A stretch of DNA of 64,000 bases from Postechiella marina (GCF_039538365.1 NZ_BAABCA010000007.1:1-64000), one strand, 5' to 3'. Shown: positions 8,643-17,974, counted from the stretch's first letter. Notes: generated by a model not told the origin, from the letters alone. A program made the numbers and translations.

Positions 8643-11249
8643 ATGAACTTAAATAATTATACAATAAAATCGCAAGAAGCCATACAGCAAGCGCAACAAA
8701 TTGCTCAGGGTTTCTCGCACCAACAAATAGAAAACGAACATATTATTAAAGGCATTTTTGAAGTTGATGAAAATGTATTACCATTCATTTTAAAGAAACT
8801 GAACGTAAATATTAATATTTTAGAACAAGCCTTAAACAAACAACTAGAAAGTTTCTCTAAAGTTTCTGGTAGTGAGCTTATGCTATCTAGAGAAGCAGGA
8901 AAGACATTAAACGAAGCATCTAATGTTGCTAAAAAAATGAATGACGATTACGTGTCTATCGAGCATTTAATAATAGCTGTTTTTAAATCGAATAGTAAAA
9001 TAGCCCAAATGCTAAAAGACCAAGGTGTTACAGAAAAGGGTTTAACAGCTACTATAAACGAATTGCGAAAAGGCGAAAATGTAACATCACAAAACCAGGA
9101 GGACACATACAATTCGTTAAATAAATATGCTAAAAACTTAAATCAATTAGCTAAAGATGGTAAGTTAGATCCTGTAATTGGTAGAGATGAAGAAATTAGA
9201 AGAATACTTCAAATTTTATCTCGCAGAACAAAAAACAACCCAATTTTGGTTGGAGAACCTGGCACAGGAAAAACTGCTATTGCTGAAGGCTTAGCACACA
9301 GAATTATAGATGGCGATATTCCTGAAAACCTAAAAGATAAGCAAATTTTTGCCTTAGACATGGGTGCTTTAATTGCAGGCGCTAAATATAAAGGTGAATT
9401 CGAAGAACGTTTAAAATCTGTTATTAAAGAAGTAACCACAAGCAACGGAGATATTGTGCTATTTATAGACGAAATACACACCCTAGTTGGCGCTGGAGGC
9501 GGACAAGGAGCCATGGATGCTGCAAACATTTTAAAACCAGCTTTGGCCAGAGGAGAACTTCGTGCTATTGGAGCAACAACTTTAGATGAATACCAAAAAT
9601 ACTTTGAAAAAGACAAGGCTTTAGAACGTCGTTTTCAAAAAGTAATGGTAGACGAGCCCGATACCGAAAGTGCTATTTCTATACTACGTGGCATTAAAGA
9701 AAAATACGAAACACACCACAAAGTACGCATTAAAGATGAAGCTATAATTGGAGCTGTAGAGCTTTCTACGCGTTATATTACAAATAGATATTTACCAGAT
9801 AAAGCTATTGATTTAATGGACGAAGCTGCATCTAAATTGCGCATGGAAATCAATTCTAAACCAGAAGAACTAGATGTATTAGATCGAAAAATAATGCAAT
9901 TAGAAATAGAGATTGAAGCCATTAAACGCGAAAAAGACGAAACTAAGTTAAAGTCTCTACGGTCTGATTTAGCCAATATAAAAGAACAACGTAATGAAAT
10001 TAATGCCAAATGGAAATCTGAAAAAGAAGTTGTAGACAATATACAAAATATAAAGCAAGATATTGAAAACTTTAAGCTTGAAGCAGAAAAAGCAGAGCGT
10101 GATGGCGATTATGGAAAAGTAGCAGAATTGCGTTATGGAAAGATCAAAGAGGCGCAAGAGCAGCTAGAAATTTTTCAAAAACAACTTGATGCACAAGATG
10201 AAACTTCGCTTATAAAAGAAGAGGTTACTTATGATGATATTGCAGAAGTTGTAGCTAAATGGACTGGTATTCCTGTTACTAAAATGCTGCAAAGCGAACG
10301 CGAAAAACTTTTAAAGCTAGAAGACGAATTACACAAACGTGTTGTAGGCCAAGAAGAGGCTATTATTGCGGTAAGTGATGCTGTACGAAGAAGCCGAGCT
10401 GGTTTACAAAATCCAGAAAAACCCATAGGCACTTTCTTATTTTTAGGAACTACTGGTGTTGGTAAAACAGAACTTGCAAAGGCTTTAGCAGATTATTTAT
10501 TTGATGACGAAAATGCCTTAACACGTATTGACATGAGCGAATATCAAGAACGCCATGCAGTGAGTCGTTTAGTTGGAGCACCTCCTGGATATGTTGGCTA
10601 CGATGAAGGAGGACAATTAACAGAAGCAGTAAGACGCAAACCTTATTCTGTTGTGCTATTAGATGAAATTGAAAAAGCACATCCTGACACCTTTAATATT
10701 TTATTACAAGTATTAGATGAAGGGCATTTAACAGATAATAAAGGACGTATTGCAGATTTTAAAAACACGATAATAATTATGACTTCTAACATGGGAAGCC
10801 AAATTATTCAGGAACGTTTTGAAGCAGTAAAAGATATTGATACCGCCATGGAAAGTGCAAAAGTAGATGTATTAGGCTTACTAAAACAAAGCGTAAGACC
10901 CGAGTTTTTAAACAGAATAGATGACACTATTATGTTTACACCTTTAAGCAAAAATAATATTGTAAACATAGTTGGTTTACAACTAAAAAGCATTACAAAA
11001 ATGATAGCTAAACAAGGTATTACTTTTGACGCTACACCAGAGGCTGTAAATTATTTAGCAGACAAAGGTTATAATCCAGAATATGGAGCCAGACCTGTTA
11101 AACGAGTTATACAAAAAGATGTATTAAATGCCTTGAGTAAAGAAATATTAGCAGGAAAAGTAACTACAGATAGTATAATACTACTAGATGCTTTTGATAA
11201 TAATTTAGTATTTAGAAACCAAAGCGATTTGGTTACAGAACAAATTTAA
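8643..11249 (+). CDS. clpB: ATP-dependent disaggregase ClpB
   Basis: A AAA+ disaggregase that, with DnaK, pulls polypeptides out of aggregates. The 868 residues show the whole ClpB layout: Clp_N repeats (about 1-145), AAA-1 with Walker A GEPGTGKT (204-211) and the FIDEIHTLVGAG Walker B, the coiled-coil middle domain (about 400-520) that separates ClpB from ClpA, AAA-2 with GTTGVGKTE, the GYVGYDEGG pore loop, and the C-terminal D2-small domain. It lacks the IGF/L loop of ClpP partners as expected. It stands alone, with the 8555-8599 palindrome upstream and a hairpin terminator downstream. Confidence 0.97.
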   Translation: MNLNNYTIKSQEAIQQAQQIAQGFSHQQIENEHIIKGIFEVDENVLPFILKKLNVNINILEQALNKQLESFSKVSGSELMLSREAGKTLNEASNVAKKMNDDYVSIEHLIIAVFKSNSKIAQMLKDQGVTEKGLTATINELRKGENVTSQNQEDTYNSLNKYAKNLNQLAKDGKLDPVIGRDEEIRRILQILSRRTKNNPILVGEPGTGKTAIAEGLAHRIIDGDIPENLKDKQIFALDMGALIAGAKYKGEFEERLKSVIKEVTTSNGDIVLFIDEIHTLVGAGGGQGAMDAANILKPALARGELRAIGATTLDEYQKYFEKDKALERRFQKVMVDEPDTESAISILRGIKEKYETHHKVRIKDEAIIGAVELSTRYITNRYLPDKAIDLMDEAASKLRMEINSKPEELDVLDRKIMQLEIEIEAIKREKDETKLKSLRSDLANIKEQRNEINAKWKSEKEVVDNIQNIKQDIENFKLEAEKAERDGDYGKVAELRYGKIKEAQEQLEIFQKQLDAQDETSLIKEEVTYDDIAEVVAKWTGIPVTKMLQSEREKLLKLEDELHKRVVGQEEAIIAVSDAVRRSRAGLQNPEKPIGTFLFLGTTGVGKTELAKALADYLFDDENALTRIDMSEYQERHAVSRLVGAPPGYVGYDEGGQLTEAVRRKPYSVVLLDEIEKAHPDTFNILLQVLDEGHLTDNKGRIADFKNTIIIMTSNMGSQIIQERFEAVKDIDTAMESAKVDVLGLLKQSVRPEFLNRIDDTIMFTPLSKNNIVNIVGLQLKSITKMIAKQGITFDATPEAVNYLADKGYNPEYGARPVKRVIQKDVLNALSKEILAGKVTTDSIILLDAFDNNLVFRNQSDLVTEQI

Positions 11250-11306
11250 TAGTTTCTATTTATAACATATACCGCTTAATTAGCCTATTAATAGGTTGAT
11301 TAGAAA

Positions 11307-11346
11307 AAAAGCAACAAGAATCTTTAATTAGATAATTGTTGCTTTT
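11307..11346 (+). terminator. Terminator after clpB
   Basis: AAAAGCAACAA (11307-11317) and TTGTTGCTTTT (11336-11346) pair across an 18-base loop and end in a T-rich tail. It overlaps a spurious upstream TTG start of the tetR frame, supporting the later ATG for that gene. Confidence 0.7.
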
Positions 11347-11352
11347 CTTTTT

Positions 11353-11372
11353 AATATACCGATTGGTATATT
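11353..11372 (+). promoter_or_regulatory. TetR operator, copy 1
   Basis: AATATACC-GATT-GGTATATT is a perfect 8-bp inverted repeat 20 bases before the tetR start and just upstream of its -7 box (TATATTTG, 11378-11385). A near-identical site occurs before the next gene at 12006-12025. Binding here would block the regulator's own promoter. Confidence 0.75.
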
Positions 11373-11377
11373 TTAAT

Positions 11378-11385
11378 TATATTTG
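11378..11385 (+). promoter_or_regulatory. -7 promoter box of tetR
   Basis: TATATTTG fits TAnnTTTG and lies 7 bases before the ATG at 11393, so the leader must be very short or absent. The operator at 11353-11372 occupies the region where the -33 element would sit. Confidence 0.6.
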
Positions 11386-11392
11386 TAATATC

Positions 11393-11989
11393 ATGACAAC
11401 AAAAGCAGCATTAACTTCGCAACATATTATCGAAATTTCGGCTCCTATTTTTAATAAAAATGGGTATGCTGCCACTAGTATAAGCGATATTACAAAAGCT
11501 ACAGGTTTAACTAAAGGCGCTATTTATGGCAATTTTAAGAACAAAGAAGAACTAGCTTATGCCGCATTTAAATACATGGTAAAATCGTTAATTAGCCCTT
11601 TATCAAATCATTTAAGAGAGAGCAGTTCGCCAATTAAAAAATTATATTTAATCACAGATTTTTATAGAAATTACTACCCGTTTAGTAAACAACTTGGCGG
11701 TTGCCCTATTTTAAACATAGGTGTAGATGCCAATCATAGCAATTCTGAGTTGTTGCAACGTGTTCGAGAGGTTATCCAAAGAATTCAAGATCAATTATGT
11801 AGCATTATAGAAAATGGTATTGACGCTGGAGAAATTTCTACCAACATTAATGCTATGCAATACGCTAAAAGAATTGATACCATGATACAAGGTGCTATAT
11901 TTATGACTCACACCTTAAACGACAACTATTACATGGAAGACACCATGAATTTAATAGACGAGTTAATAGATTTAAAACTAAAAATATAA
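11393..11989 (+). CDS. TetR/AcrR-family repressor
   Basis: A 198-residue regulator with the N-terminal TetR helix-turn-helix (TSISDITKATGLTKGAIYGNF, about residues 28-48) and an all-helical ligand domain. The reading frame stays open upstream to 11336. That stretch holds a terminator arm, an operator and a -7 box, so ATG 11393 is the start I choose. GCPILNIGVDAN in the C-terminal half resembles the TetR_C regions of regulators linked to fatty-acyl or aromatic ligands. The downstream thioesterase gene, 51 bases away, has the same operator. That suggests an autoregulated pair whose ligand may be an acyl-CoA or similar compound. Confidence 0.9.
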   Translation: MTTKAALTSQHIIEISAPIFNKNGYAATSISDITKATGLTKGAIYGNFKNKEELAYAAFKYMVKSLISPLSNHLRESSSPIKKLYLITDFYRNYYPFSKQLGGCPILNIGVDANHSNSELLQRVREVIQRIQDQLCSIIENGIDAGEISTNINAMQYAKRIDTMIQGAIFMTHTLNDNYYMEDTMNLIDELIDLKLKI

Positions 11990-12005
11990 TATTTTTTTAC
12001 ATATA

Positions 12006-12025
12006 AATATATCGTTTGGTATATT
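12006..12025 (+). promoter_or_regulatory. TetR operator, copy 2
   Basis: AATATATC-GTTT-GGTATATT differs from the copy at 11353-11372 in one arm base and two spacer bases. It lies 15 bases before the thioesterase ATG. Confidence 0.7.
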
Positions 12026-12040
12026 ATTAAAACATAATTT

Positions 12041-12538
12041 ATGAGTAATTTACCAAAAGTACTAGCGAGTGAAGCTAAAATTAGATTTCCAGACTGCGAT
12101 CCTTTTAACCATTTAAACAATGGCAGTTATATGGACTACTTTATGAATCATAGAGATGATGTACTAATAGAAAATTATAACATTGACATATATAAAATGG
12201 CGTTAAAAATTGGAAAAAGCTGGGTATCCAGCACCAATCAAATAGCTTATTTAAAACCTGCTCTATTATCAGAAAAAGTAATTATAGAGTCTAAAGTAAT
12301 CGCTTTTACAAACAGTGAGTTACAGGTAGAAATGTGTATGTATAATAAAGATAAATCGCATTTAAAAGCTATGCTTTGGTCTGGATTTGTGCATTACAAT
12401 TTAAAAAATCAAAAAAGAGAAACACATTCAGAAGATTTAATGCAATTATTTAAATCTGTTGTTATACCTGTAAAAGAGCACACTTTTGAAGAACGATTAA
12501 AAGAAATAAAGTCATTTAATTTAACAAAAGAAGTCTAA
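12041..12538 (+). CDS. Acyl-CoA thioesterase, 4HBT hotdog family
   Basis: A 165-residue single hotdog domain. The hallmark FPDCDPFNHLNNGSYMDYF (residues 17-35) matches the 4HBT motif in which an aspartate (here D18/D20) activates water and HLNN starts the central helix. Members hydrolyse acyl-CoA or acyl-ACP thioesters, and the chain length preferred here cannot be told. It follows the TetR gene on the same strand and has its own copy of the TetR operator, so expression should rise when the repressor binds its ligand. Confidence 0.85.
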   Translation: MSNLPKVLASEAKIRFPDCDPFNHLNNGSYMDYFMNHRDDVLIENYNIDIYKMALKIGKSWVSSTNQIAYLKPALLSEKVIIESKVIAFTNSELQVEMCMYNKDKSHLKAMLWSGFVHYNLKNQKRETHSEDLMQLFKSVVIPVKEHTFEERLKEIKSFNLTKEV

Positions 12539-12746
12539 AATTCAAATCTTTTTATAGTAAAAATTATTTTTGGATACTTTTGAATGCAGTTCGTCTAAAA
12601 AATAAGCATAGATTAAATTTTAAGAAAATTTATATATAAATTAGCAAACACATAGTCCCCAAAACTATATATAATAAGACTTAATTTACAACTCCATTTT
12701 TGGTATTAACTACTAATATTAAAAAGTTAAAAACTACGAAATATTA

Positions 12747-13481
12747 ATGAATATCTCCCAATTCATAGATTACGCTGTGCATAAAGATAGCGTAGAAAAA
12801 GAAGACATTATAGCATTATGTAATAACGCAGAACAAAACAATTTTTACTCGGTTACTATACCTAGCTCTTTTGTTTCGTTTGCCAAACAATTATTAAAAG
12901 GTACAAGTGTAAAAATTTGTGCTATTATAGGTTCTCCATTAGGAAACGACTCTACAAACTCTAAAATTTCTGAAGCAAAAAAAGCCATACAAGAAGGCGC
13001 CTTTGAAATTGATATGACTATTAATTTGTCTGCTCTAAAAAAGAAAAATTATATAGCGGTACTTAGAGATGTTAATGATGTAAAACTAGCTATAGGCCAT
13101 ACCGTTTTAAAAGCCTGTATAGAAATAACACAGTTAAGCAAAAATGAAATTATAAAAAGCTGCGAAATTTGTTTAGACACCAATGTAGATTACATTAAAA
13201 CATCTAATACTTTTGTACGAAACAGCGCCACATTAACTGCTGTTAAAATTATACGAAAGACTGTTAGAGAAGGATTAAAAATTAAAGCTTCTGGCGATAT
13301 AAAAGATTACGAAACCGCTATAAAATATCTTGATGCTGGCGCAGAAAGAATTGGTACCTCTTCTATTATAGAAATAAAAGAACACTCTAGACTACTAAAC
13401 AATTCTAAAATATATAAACAGTATTTAGAGTCTAAAAACAAAACAAATTTAACTACTAAAAAAGAAACCAGTTTTATTTAA
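12747..13481 (+). CDS. deoC: Deoxyribose-phosphate aldolase (divergent)
   Basis: Cleaves 2-deoxyribose-5-phosphate to acetaldehyde and glyceraldehyde-3-phosphate. The 244-residue TIM barrel has the Schiff-base lysine K151 (DYIKTSNTF), the second lysine K180 (IKASGDI) and aspartate D89 (FEIDMTIN). Other signatures are altered: the usual N-terminal DHTLLK is DYAVHKDS, and KTSTGF is KTSNTF. It is either a fast-evolving DeoC or a paralogue with shifted substrate. It stands alone, 208 bases after the thioesterase gene, with a strong shared terminator downstream. Confidence 0.82.
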   Translation: MNISQFIDYAVHKDSVEKEDIIALCNNAEQNNFYSVTIPSSFVSFAKQLLKGTSVKICAIIGSPLGNDSTNSKISEAKKAIQEGAFEIDMTINLSALKKKNYIAVLRDVNDVKLAIGHTVLKACIEITQLSKNEIIKSCEICLDTNVDYIKTSNTFVRNSATLTAVKIIRKTVREGLKIKASGDIKDYETAIKYLDAGAERIGTSSIIEIKEHSRLLNNSKIYKQYLESKNKTNLTTKKETSFI

Positions 13482-13510
13482 TATTTAAATAAAGACTACA
13501 TAAAACTAAA

Positions 13511-13546
13511 AAAGCATCCTAAAATTAATAGATTTTAGGATGCTTT
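13511..13546. terminator. Bidirectional terminator
   Basis: 15-base arms (13511-13525 and 13532-13546, core AGCATCCTAAAAT) around a 6-base loop, with A and T runs outside. It serves convergent deoC and the lipoprotein at 13552. Confidence 0.92.
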
Positions 13547-13551
13547 TTTTT

Positions 13552-14298
13552 TTAATAAAAGTCTACTTTAACATTTTGTAATTCTATTTTAGACAGTAAC
13601 TGTAGCTTTTCTTGTTGAAATAATTCATCTAAAGATTGTAATTTAACGCTACCTGTTTGTGGTTTATAATTGTTATAATCTACAAATCTAATCCCTTTTA
13701 TATAGCGCTCGTTATAAGCTTCTCGAAACCTAAAACCTATTCCTTTACCTTCTTCATAAGAATATGCCAAATAATCAACTTTAAAAGTTTCTTTATTTAC
13801 CCAATACACAAAAACGTCTTCAAAATCTTCTCCTCCACCCGCTTCATCAAAAGTGACTTTTATTTTATAATAAGCAGTATTTTTAATCTTTGTTTCACCT
13901 AAAAAAGTTTTATTTACAGCATTTGATTGTAATCCATAGGGTAAAACAGAAAAATAATGTACAGAGTTTACAGATGCAGCATATTTAGTAGCCATACTAT
14001 CTATAACCTTAACCTTTTTTTTATTTACTAATCTATTAAAACCTTCATTGTTTAATAAATCTTGTATAGAGTCTTTAGTACTAACAAAACTACGTGTTAA
14101 CAAAAATTCACCTTTATTTCTTGTTGCACTATAAAACTTATCTCGAAATGTAAAACTAATTTTAGACGCATCTATCTTATGCCCTCCAGAAACCGCTATA
14201 GCTTTATCTATAATCGTATTTGCATCCCTTTGTTTTTCTGTTTTACACGCAAAAACAAAAATTAAAGGCATAAAAAATATTGCAAATCGCTTTATCAT
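13552..14298 (-). CDS. Lipoprotein, DUF6503-like
   Basis: A 248-residue lipoprotein (lipobox FVFAC, Cys18). It starts with a helical AIAVSGGHKID segment, followed by beta strands ending in SKIELQNVKVDFY. The pattern of a glycine-histidine turn near the N-terminus, a KIKVTF-D-GG middle and a V-Y-D-Y-K end resembles the DUF6503 group of Flavobacteriaceae outer-membrane-type lipoproteins. The protein at 36982-37782 has the same layout (GGIDTWNTMKSL, YPGVKISY), so the two may be distant paralogues. Function is unknown. It stands alone, 65 bases upstream of the pxpC end. Confidence 0.78.
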   Translation of the reverse strand: MIKRFAIFFMPLIFVFACKTEKQRDANTIIDKAIAVSGGHKIDASKISFTFRDKFYSATRNKGEFLLTRSFVSTKDSIQDLLNNEGFNRLVNKKKVKVIDSMATKYAASVNSVHYFSVLPYGLQSNAVNKTFLGETKIKNTAYYKIKVTFDEAGGGEDFEDVFVYWVNKETFKVDYLAYSYEEGKGIGFRFREAYNERYIKGIRFVDYNNYKPQTGSVKLQSLDELFQQEKLQLLSKIELQNVKVDFY

Positions 14299-14363
14299 AA
14301 TTTAATATTTAAAAAGTAAGTCGTAAAATTAATTAAACCTTATGCACATAAATAAAGATTAAC

Positions 14364-15218
14364 TTAAAATTTAGAAATTAAATTTAAGCTAATCTTACAA
14401 CCAGTAAATTTTTGAGATAATAGATTTATTGCTTCTTTGCTAAGTTGCAACACTCTTGGGTAACCACCAGTGGTTTGGCAATCTCGCATTAAAACAATTA
14501 ATTTTCCAGAGGGCGTTAATTGTACTGTACCTGGCAGTACCGGAGCTGTAATTATAGGCGCTAAACTATTAGTTACAGTTTCTTCTAATTGATAGGCCAT
14601 TCTGTTATTCTGTTTTGAGACCGTAAACGGTTTAAAAAATAATTGTTTCTGTTTATCTTTTGCTAACTCATTAAACTCTGGGCCTTTAAAAACCGACAAA
14701 GTATTAGAAGCTATGTAAGATGCATCAACTCTTAAAAAAGCATTTGTTTTTAAACTTGGTTTTAAAGTAGACTTAATTTGTAATTCATCATTTTTATTAA
14801 GCCTTATCTGCTTTGTAATATTTTGATACATGCTTTTACTCTGCATAACTTCTGGAGCGCTAAACCCACCCAAAACAGCTAAATAACTTCTAAACCCGTT
14901 ATGTAATTTACCAAACGATAGAATATCATTAGCTTTAATATTTATAACTTTATTAATACTAATAGCTAAACCATTTAATTTGGCAGACATATCTGCACCC
15001 GATATAACAATATAAGTTGCAGTATTAAAAAGTAATTTAGCACCCGTCATGGTCATTTCTATAACAGCTTCGTTTTTACTATTCCCCAACAAAGCATTAG
15101 CTATTTCGGCAGATTTTCTATCCATAACACCAGAATAAGGTACGCCATATTCCTGAAAACCTATACGTCCAAAATCCTGAACAGTAGTATAAAAACCGGC
15201 ATGTAAAACTTTTATCAT
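14364..15218 (-). CDS. pxpC: 5-oxoprolinase subunit C (KipA/PxpC)
   Basis: Third subunit of the prokaryotic ATP-dependent 5-oxoprolinase, which opens 5-oxoproline to glutamate. The 284 residues match the KipA / biotin-dependent-carboxylase-like family. Visible motifs are QDFGRIGFQEYGVPYSG (14-30), MTMTGAKL and the C-terminal MRDCQTTGGYPRVLQL. Its start overlaps the pxpB stop by 4 bases, indicating translational coupling. It is the last gene of the pxpA-pxpB-pxpC operon. Confidence 0.93.
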   Translation of the reverse strand: MIKVLHAGFYTTVQDFGRIGFQEYGVPYSGVMDRKSAEIANALLGNSKNEAVIEMTMTGAKLLFNTATYIVISGADMSAKLNGLAISINKVINIKANDILSFGKLHNGFRSYLAVLGGFSAPEVMQSKSMYQNITKQIRLNKNDELQIKSTLKPSLKTNAFLRVDASYIASNTLSVFKGPEFNELAKDKQKQLFFKPFTVSKQNNRMAYQLEETVTNSLAPIITAPVLPGTVQLTPSGKLIVLMRDCQTTGGYPRVLQLSKEAINLLSQKFTGCKISLNLISKF

Positions 15219-15940
15219 ACCCTATTATTTTCTATAACATAAACATGGGCATCAACCAATGTTTTAATATCTTTATAAACCTTTAACGAAATAGGATAAA
15301 ATTTAATTTTATCTCCAGCCTTAGCAAAACAAGGTTGCTGCTTTGTAACATCGAAAAAATTAATTGGTGAATTACCAATAATATTCCAACCGCCAGGGCT
15401 TTCGCTTGGGTAAACACCTGTTTGCTCTCCTCCAATTGCCACAGATCCTTTATTAATTTTTAACCTTGGTGTAGCCTTTCTAGGCATAAAAATAGAAGCA
15501 TCTAAACCGCCTAAATATAAAAAACCAGGTAAAAAACCTATAAAGTAAACCGTATAAATAGTTTGCGAATGTATTTTTATTACTTGATCTATACTTATAT
15601 TTTTATCTAATGCAATGGCATTTAAATCAATTCCAAAATGGGCGTCATAACAAACAGGAATTCGCCATAATCTCGAAGTATTTTTTAAACCTATATCTTG
15701 AGAAAGATAAACACCTTTTAATACCGCTAATTGCTCTTCAAAAGCAAATAATGCTTCATTATAAATTACAAGTAAGCTATTGTAAGCATTAGTAATTTGT
15801 ATTAACCCTTTAATAGCCTTATTTTCAATTTTAAACTTAAAATTTAAAACATCCTGCAGTACCTCATCATTAATAACAGTTGGCCATTCTATTAAAATAG
15901 AAGTCTTTCCAAAGCGTTTATATGTAATATTAAAAGACAT
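15215..15940 (-). CDS. pxpB: 5-oxoprolinase subunit B (KipI/PxpB)
   Basis: Second subunit of 5-oxoprolinase, 241 residues. The KipI-family blocks are present: PVCYDAHFGIDL, FLPGFLYLGGLD (about 153-164), MPRKATPRLKINKGSVAIGGEQTGVYPSESPGGWNIIG. It sits between pxpA (13-base gap) and pxpC (4-base overlap). In Bacillus subtilis the homologue KipI also inhibits the sporulation kinase KinA. That role has no counterpart in this non-sporulating group. Confidence 0.94.
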   Translation of the reverse strand: MSFNITYKRFGKTSILIEWPTVINDEVLQDVLNFKFKIENKAIKGLIQITNAYNSLLVIYNEALFAFEEQLAVLKGVYLSQDIGLKNTSRLWRIPVCYDAHFGIDLNAIALDKNISIDQVIKIHSQTIYTVYFIGFLPGFLYLGGLDASIFMPRKATPRLKINKGSVAIGGEQTGVYPSESPGGWNIIGNSPINFFDVTKQQPCFAKAGDKIKFYPISLKVYKDIKTLVDAHVYVIENNRV

Positions 15941-15953
15941 TAATTGTTAGTAG

Positions 15954-16694
15954 TTATCTAATTGCAATACCATTTAACTCTAATTTATCTTTCAAATTTT
16001 TAATTAAAACAACAGCATTAGGGTTATCGCCATGAATGCAAAACGTATTAGCCATAATATTAATTTCTTTACCACTAATAGTTTTAACCCTTTGCTTAGT
16101 AACCATATTAAAAACATGATTAAACATGGCATCAACATCACTAATTAAAGCATCTTTTTCTTGTCTAGAAACCAAGGTTAAATCTTCGTTGTAATTTCTA
16201 TCTGCAAAAGCTTCATAAACAATACCAATGCCATTTTTAGTAGCTATATCTGCAATAACAGATTGGTATGGTACATATAATTTAACCGGCAACACCAAGC
16301 TTTTCATTACTTCAATAATAACATGTGCAACCTTAGTATTAACCGCAGCTACATTGTAAAGTGCACCATGTGGTTTTACATGGTGTAACACTCTATGCTC
16401 TTTAAAGAGTATAGTTTGTAAGGCTTTAATTTGTTTTTTTAAAGATGTAAATAAAGCAGCACAAGACATATCTATGTGTACACGACCAAAATTAGCTCTA
16501 TCTGGAAACGATGGATGCGCTCCTATTTTTACAAGATGTGTCTTAGCTAAACGCACAACAGTTTCCATAGAGGTTTTATCTCCAGCATGGCCACCACAAG
16601 CAATATTACAAGACGAAATAAAAGGCATAATCTCGGCTTCGTTACCTATACCCTCGCCCATATCTACATTAATATCTATTGCTTTATTTTCCAC
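15954..16694 (-). CDS. pxpA: 5-oxoprolinase subunit A (LamB/YcsF, PxpA)
   Basis: First subunit of 5-oxoprolinase, 246 residues. The family signature DINVDMGEGIGNEAEIMPF (8-26) and SCNIACGGHAGD (28-39) are intact, with IGAHPSFPDRANFGR and HVKPHGALYN downstream. It heads the pxpABC set. An upstream DUF3810 gene (54-base gap) may be part of the same transcript. No transporter gene is attached, unlike the B. subtilis ycsF-ycsG-kip operon. Confidence 0.95.
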   Translation of the reverse strand: MENKAIDINVDMGEGIGNEAEIMPFISSCNIACGGHAGDKTSMETVVRLAKTHLVKIGAHPSFPDRANFGRVHIDMSCAALFTSLKKQIKALQTILFKEHRVLHHVKPHGALYNVAAVNTKVAHVIIEVMKSLVLPVKLYVPYQSVIADIATKNGIGIVYEAFADRNYNEDLTLVSRQEKDALISDVDAMFNHVFNMVTKQRVKTISGKEINIMANTFCIHGDNPNAVVLIKNLKDKLELNGIAIR

Positions 16695-16748
16695 CTAACC
16701 AATTTAATTATAATTTATTTTGAAGACTAATTTATTAAGAACAAATAA

Positions 16749-17819
16749 TTACAAAACATCGTTTTCGTTAATATAATTAACCAAAAGCGCCACCACATAA
16801 CTATAACTTTCCATACCTTTATTTTGCTTATTAGCCTTTAAGTAACCACTATAAAACAACTTAAAAAAAGGTTCTATTGGGTTTTGGTGTGCATCCCAAA
16901 ATATTCGCACTTCCTCATAATTTTTTAAAACACCGCTATTTAAAGTTTTTACAATTTGGGTATACAAAGCCTCATCGCGTCTATAAATTTCGTTTAAACA
17001 ATAACGCAACCCAAACGTATAACCGCAATATTTAAAATATATGTTTTCGTTGTTAATAGCAGCCAAACAACCAATAAAATTAGCCTCGTTTTCTGCAGCA
17101 AACCCTAATTGATGCGCCATTTCGTGCGTAGAAGTTGTCGAGAATTTATAAACCGGAATCATGCCATCTACCTGCGCCTCGTTAGTCCAAGGATTTAAAT
17201 ATCCACTAAACCCCATGTAAGTTAAAGGCAAACTAAACAACGATATTTTAGCACTAACTGGCGTATATTCTAAATCTGGAAACTGCTTTTTTAACCCCAC
17301 ATAACCAGCGGGCGCCATATTTAAAACCTCGTGTTTTGCATAAGGTACATTTACCTTAACCGTATCATTTTTAGTAATTTTAAAATGTGTAGCATTAGCT
17401 CGCTCTATTAATAATTTAGTAACATTAACAAGCTGCTCTGTGGTATAATCTGCATTTATATTTAAACTTTTATGCAATGGCAAACGGTAATAATTAAACC
17501 CCCAAAATAAATGAAACGCAAAATAAATAATAGAAACCGCAGTAAACACATCTACAAACCACTGCTTAGTATCTTTTCGTAAGCGCTTTCTATTTATAAA
17601 AAGCCACCTAACAGCATAAATAATACCAAAAGCATACACCAAATCGCCAAACGAAAATGGCAACCAACCTAACATATATCTAAAAGCCTTAGATATATAA
17701 ACATACAAACCATTACTATAATACAACTCTACAACATCAGGATAATTCCCTAGTAATTTCACAAAAAAATATTGCGGAATTAACAACAACGCTATAATGG
17801 TTTTCTTCTCTTTTAGCAT
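16749..17819 (-). CDS. DUF3810 membrane protein with HExxH motif
   Basis: 356 residues of the DUF3810 family. Three hydrophobic segments (about 5-25, 50-74 and 92-112) are followed by a large domain with HEMAH (232-236) and an ENEAN box about ten residues on. That is the arrangement of a zinc metallopeptidase (HExxH plus a distal glutamate). The activity is inferred. It precedes pxpA by 54 bases, so it may be co-transcribed with the 5-oxoprolinase genes, although nothing links the functions directly. Confidence 0.85.
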   Translation of the reverse strand: MLKEKKTIIALLLIPQYFFVKLLGNYPDVVELYYSNGLYVYISKAFRYMLGWLPFSFGDLVYAFGIIYAVRWLFINRKRLRKDTKQWFVDVFTAVSIIYFAFHLFWGFNYYRLPLHKSLNINADYTTEQLVNVTKLLIERANATHFKITKNDTVKVNVPYAKHEVLNMAPAGYVGLKKQFPDLEYTPVSAKISLFSLPLTYMGFSGYLNPWTNEAQVDGMIPVYKFSTTSTHEMAHQLGFAAENEANFIGCLAAINNENIYFKYCGYTFGLRYCLNEIYRRDEALYTQIVKTLNSGVLKNYEEVRIFWDAHQNPIEPFFKLFYSGYLKANKQNKGMESYSYVVALLVNYINENDVL

Positions 17820-17966
17820 AAATCAAAAGTAATAAAAATTTGCACCCTAAAGCCCTTGCATGTCAATAAAGGTTTCTACCTGCTTTCCGCTATATCTTTT
17901 TTTCGCAACCTCAAAAAAGGATGCCGCATCAATCAGGAGTAGCTGCCTAAATCAGTCCTTTTTTGC

Positions 17967-17974
17967 TATCTTTG
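17967..17974 (+). promoter_or_regulatory. -7 promoter box of pepD
   Basis: TATCTTTG matches TAnnTTTG and ends 21 bases before the ATG at 17996. The open frame runs through it from 17963, so the 17963 start would be inside the promoter and is rejected. Confidence 0.6.

Noticed and set aside
11336..11392. Upstream TTG start of the TetR frame
   Set aside because: The stretch contains a terminator arm, the operator and the -7 box, so the ATG at 11393 is preferred.
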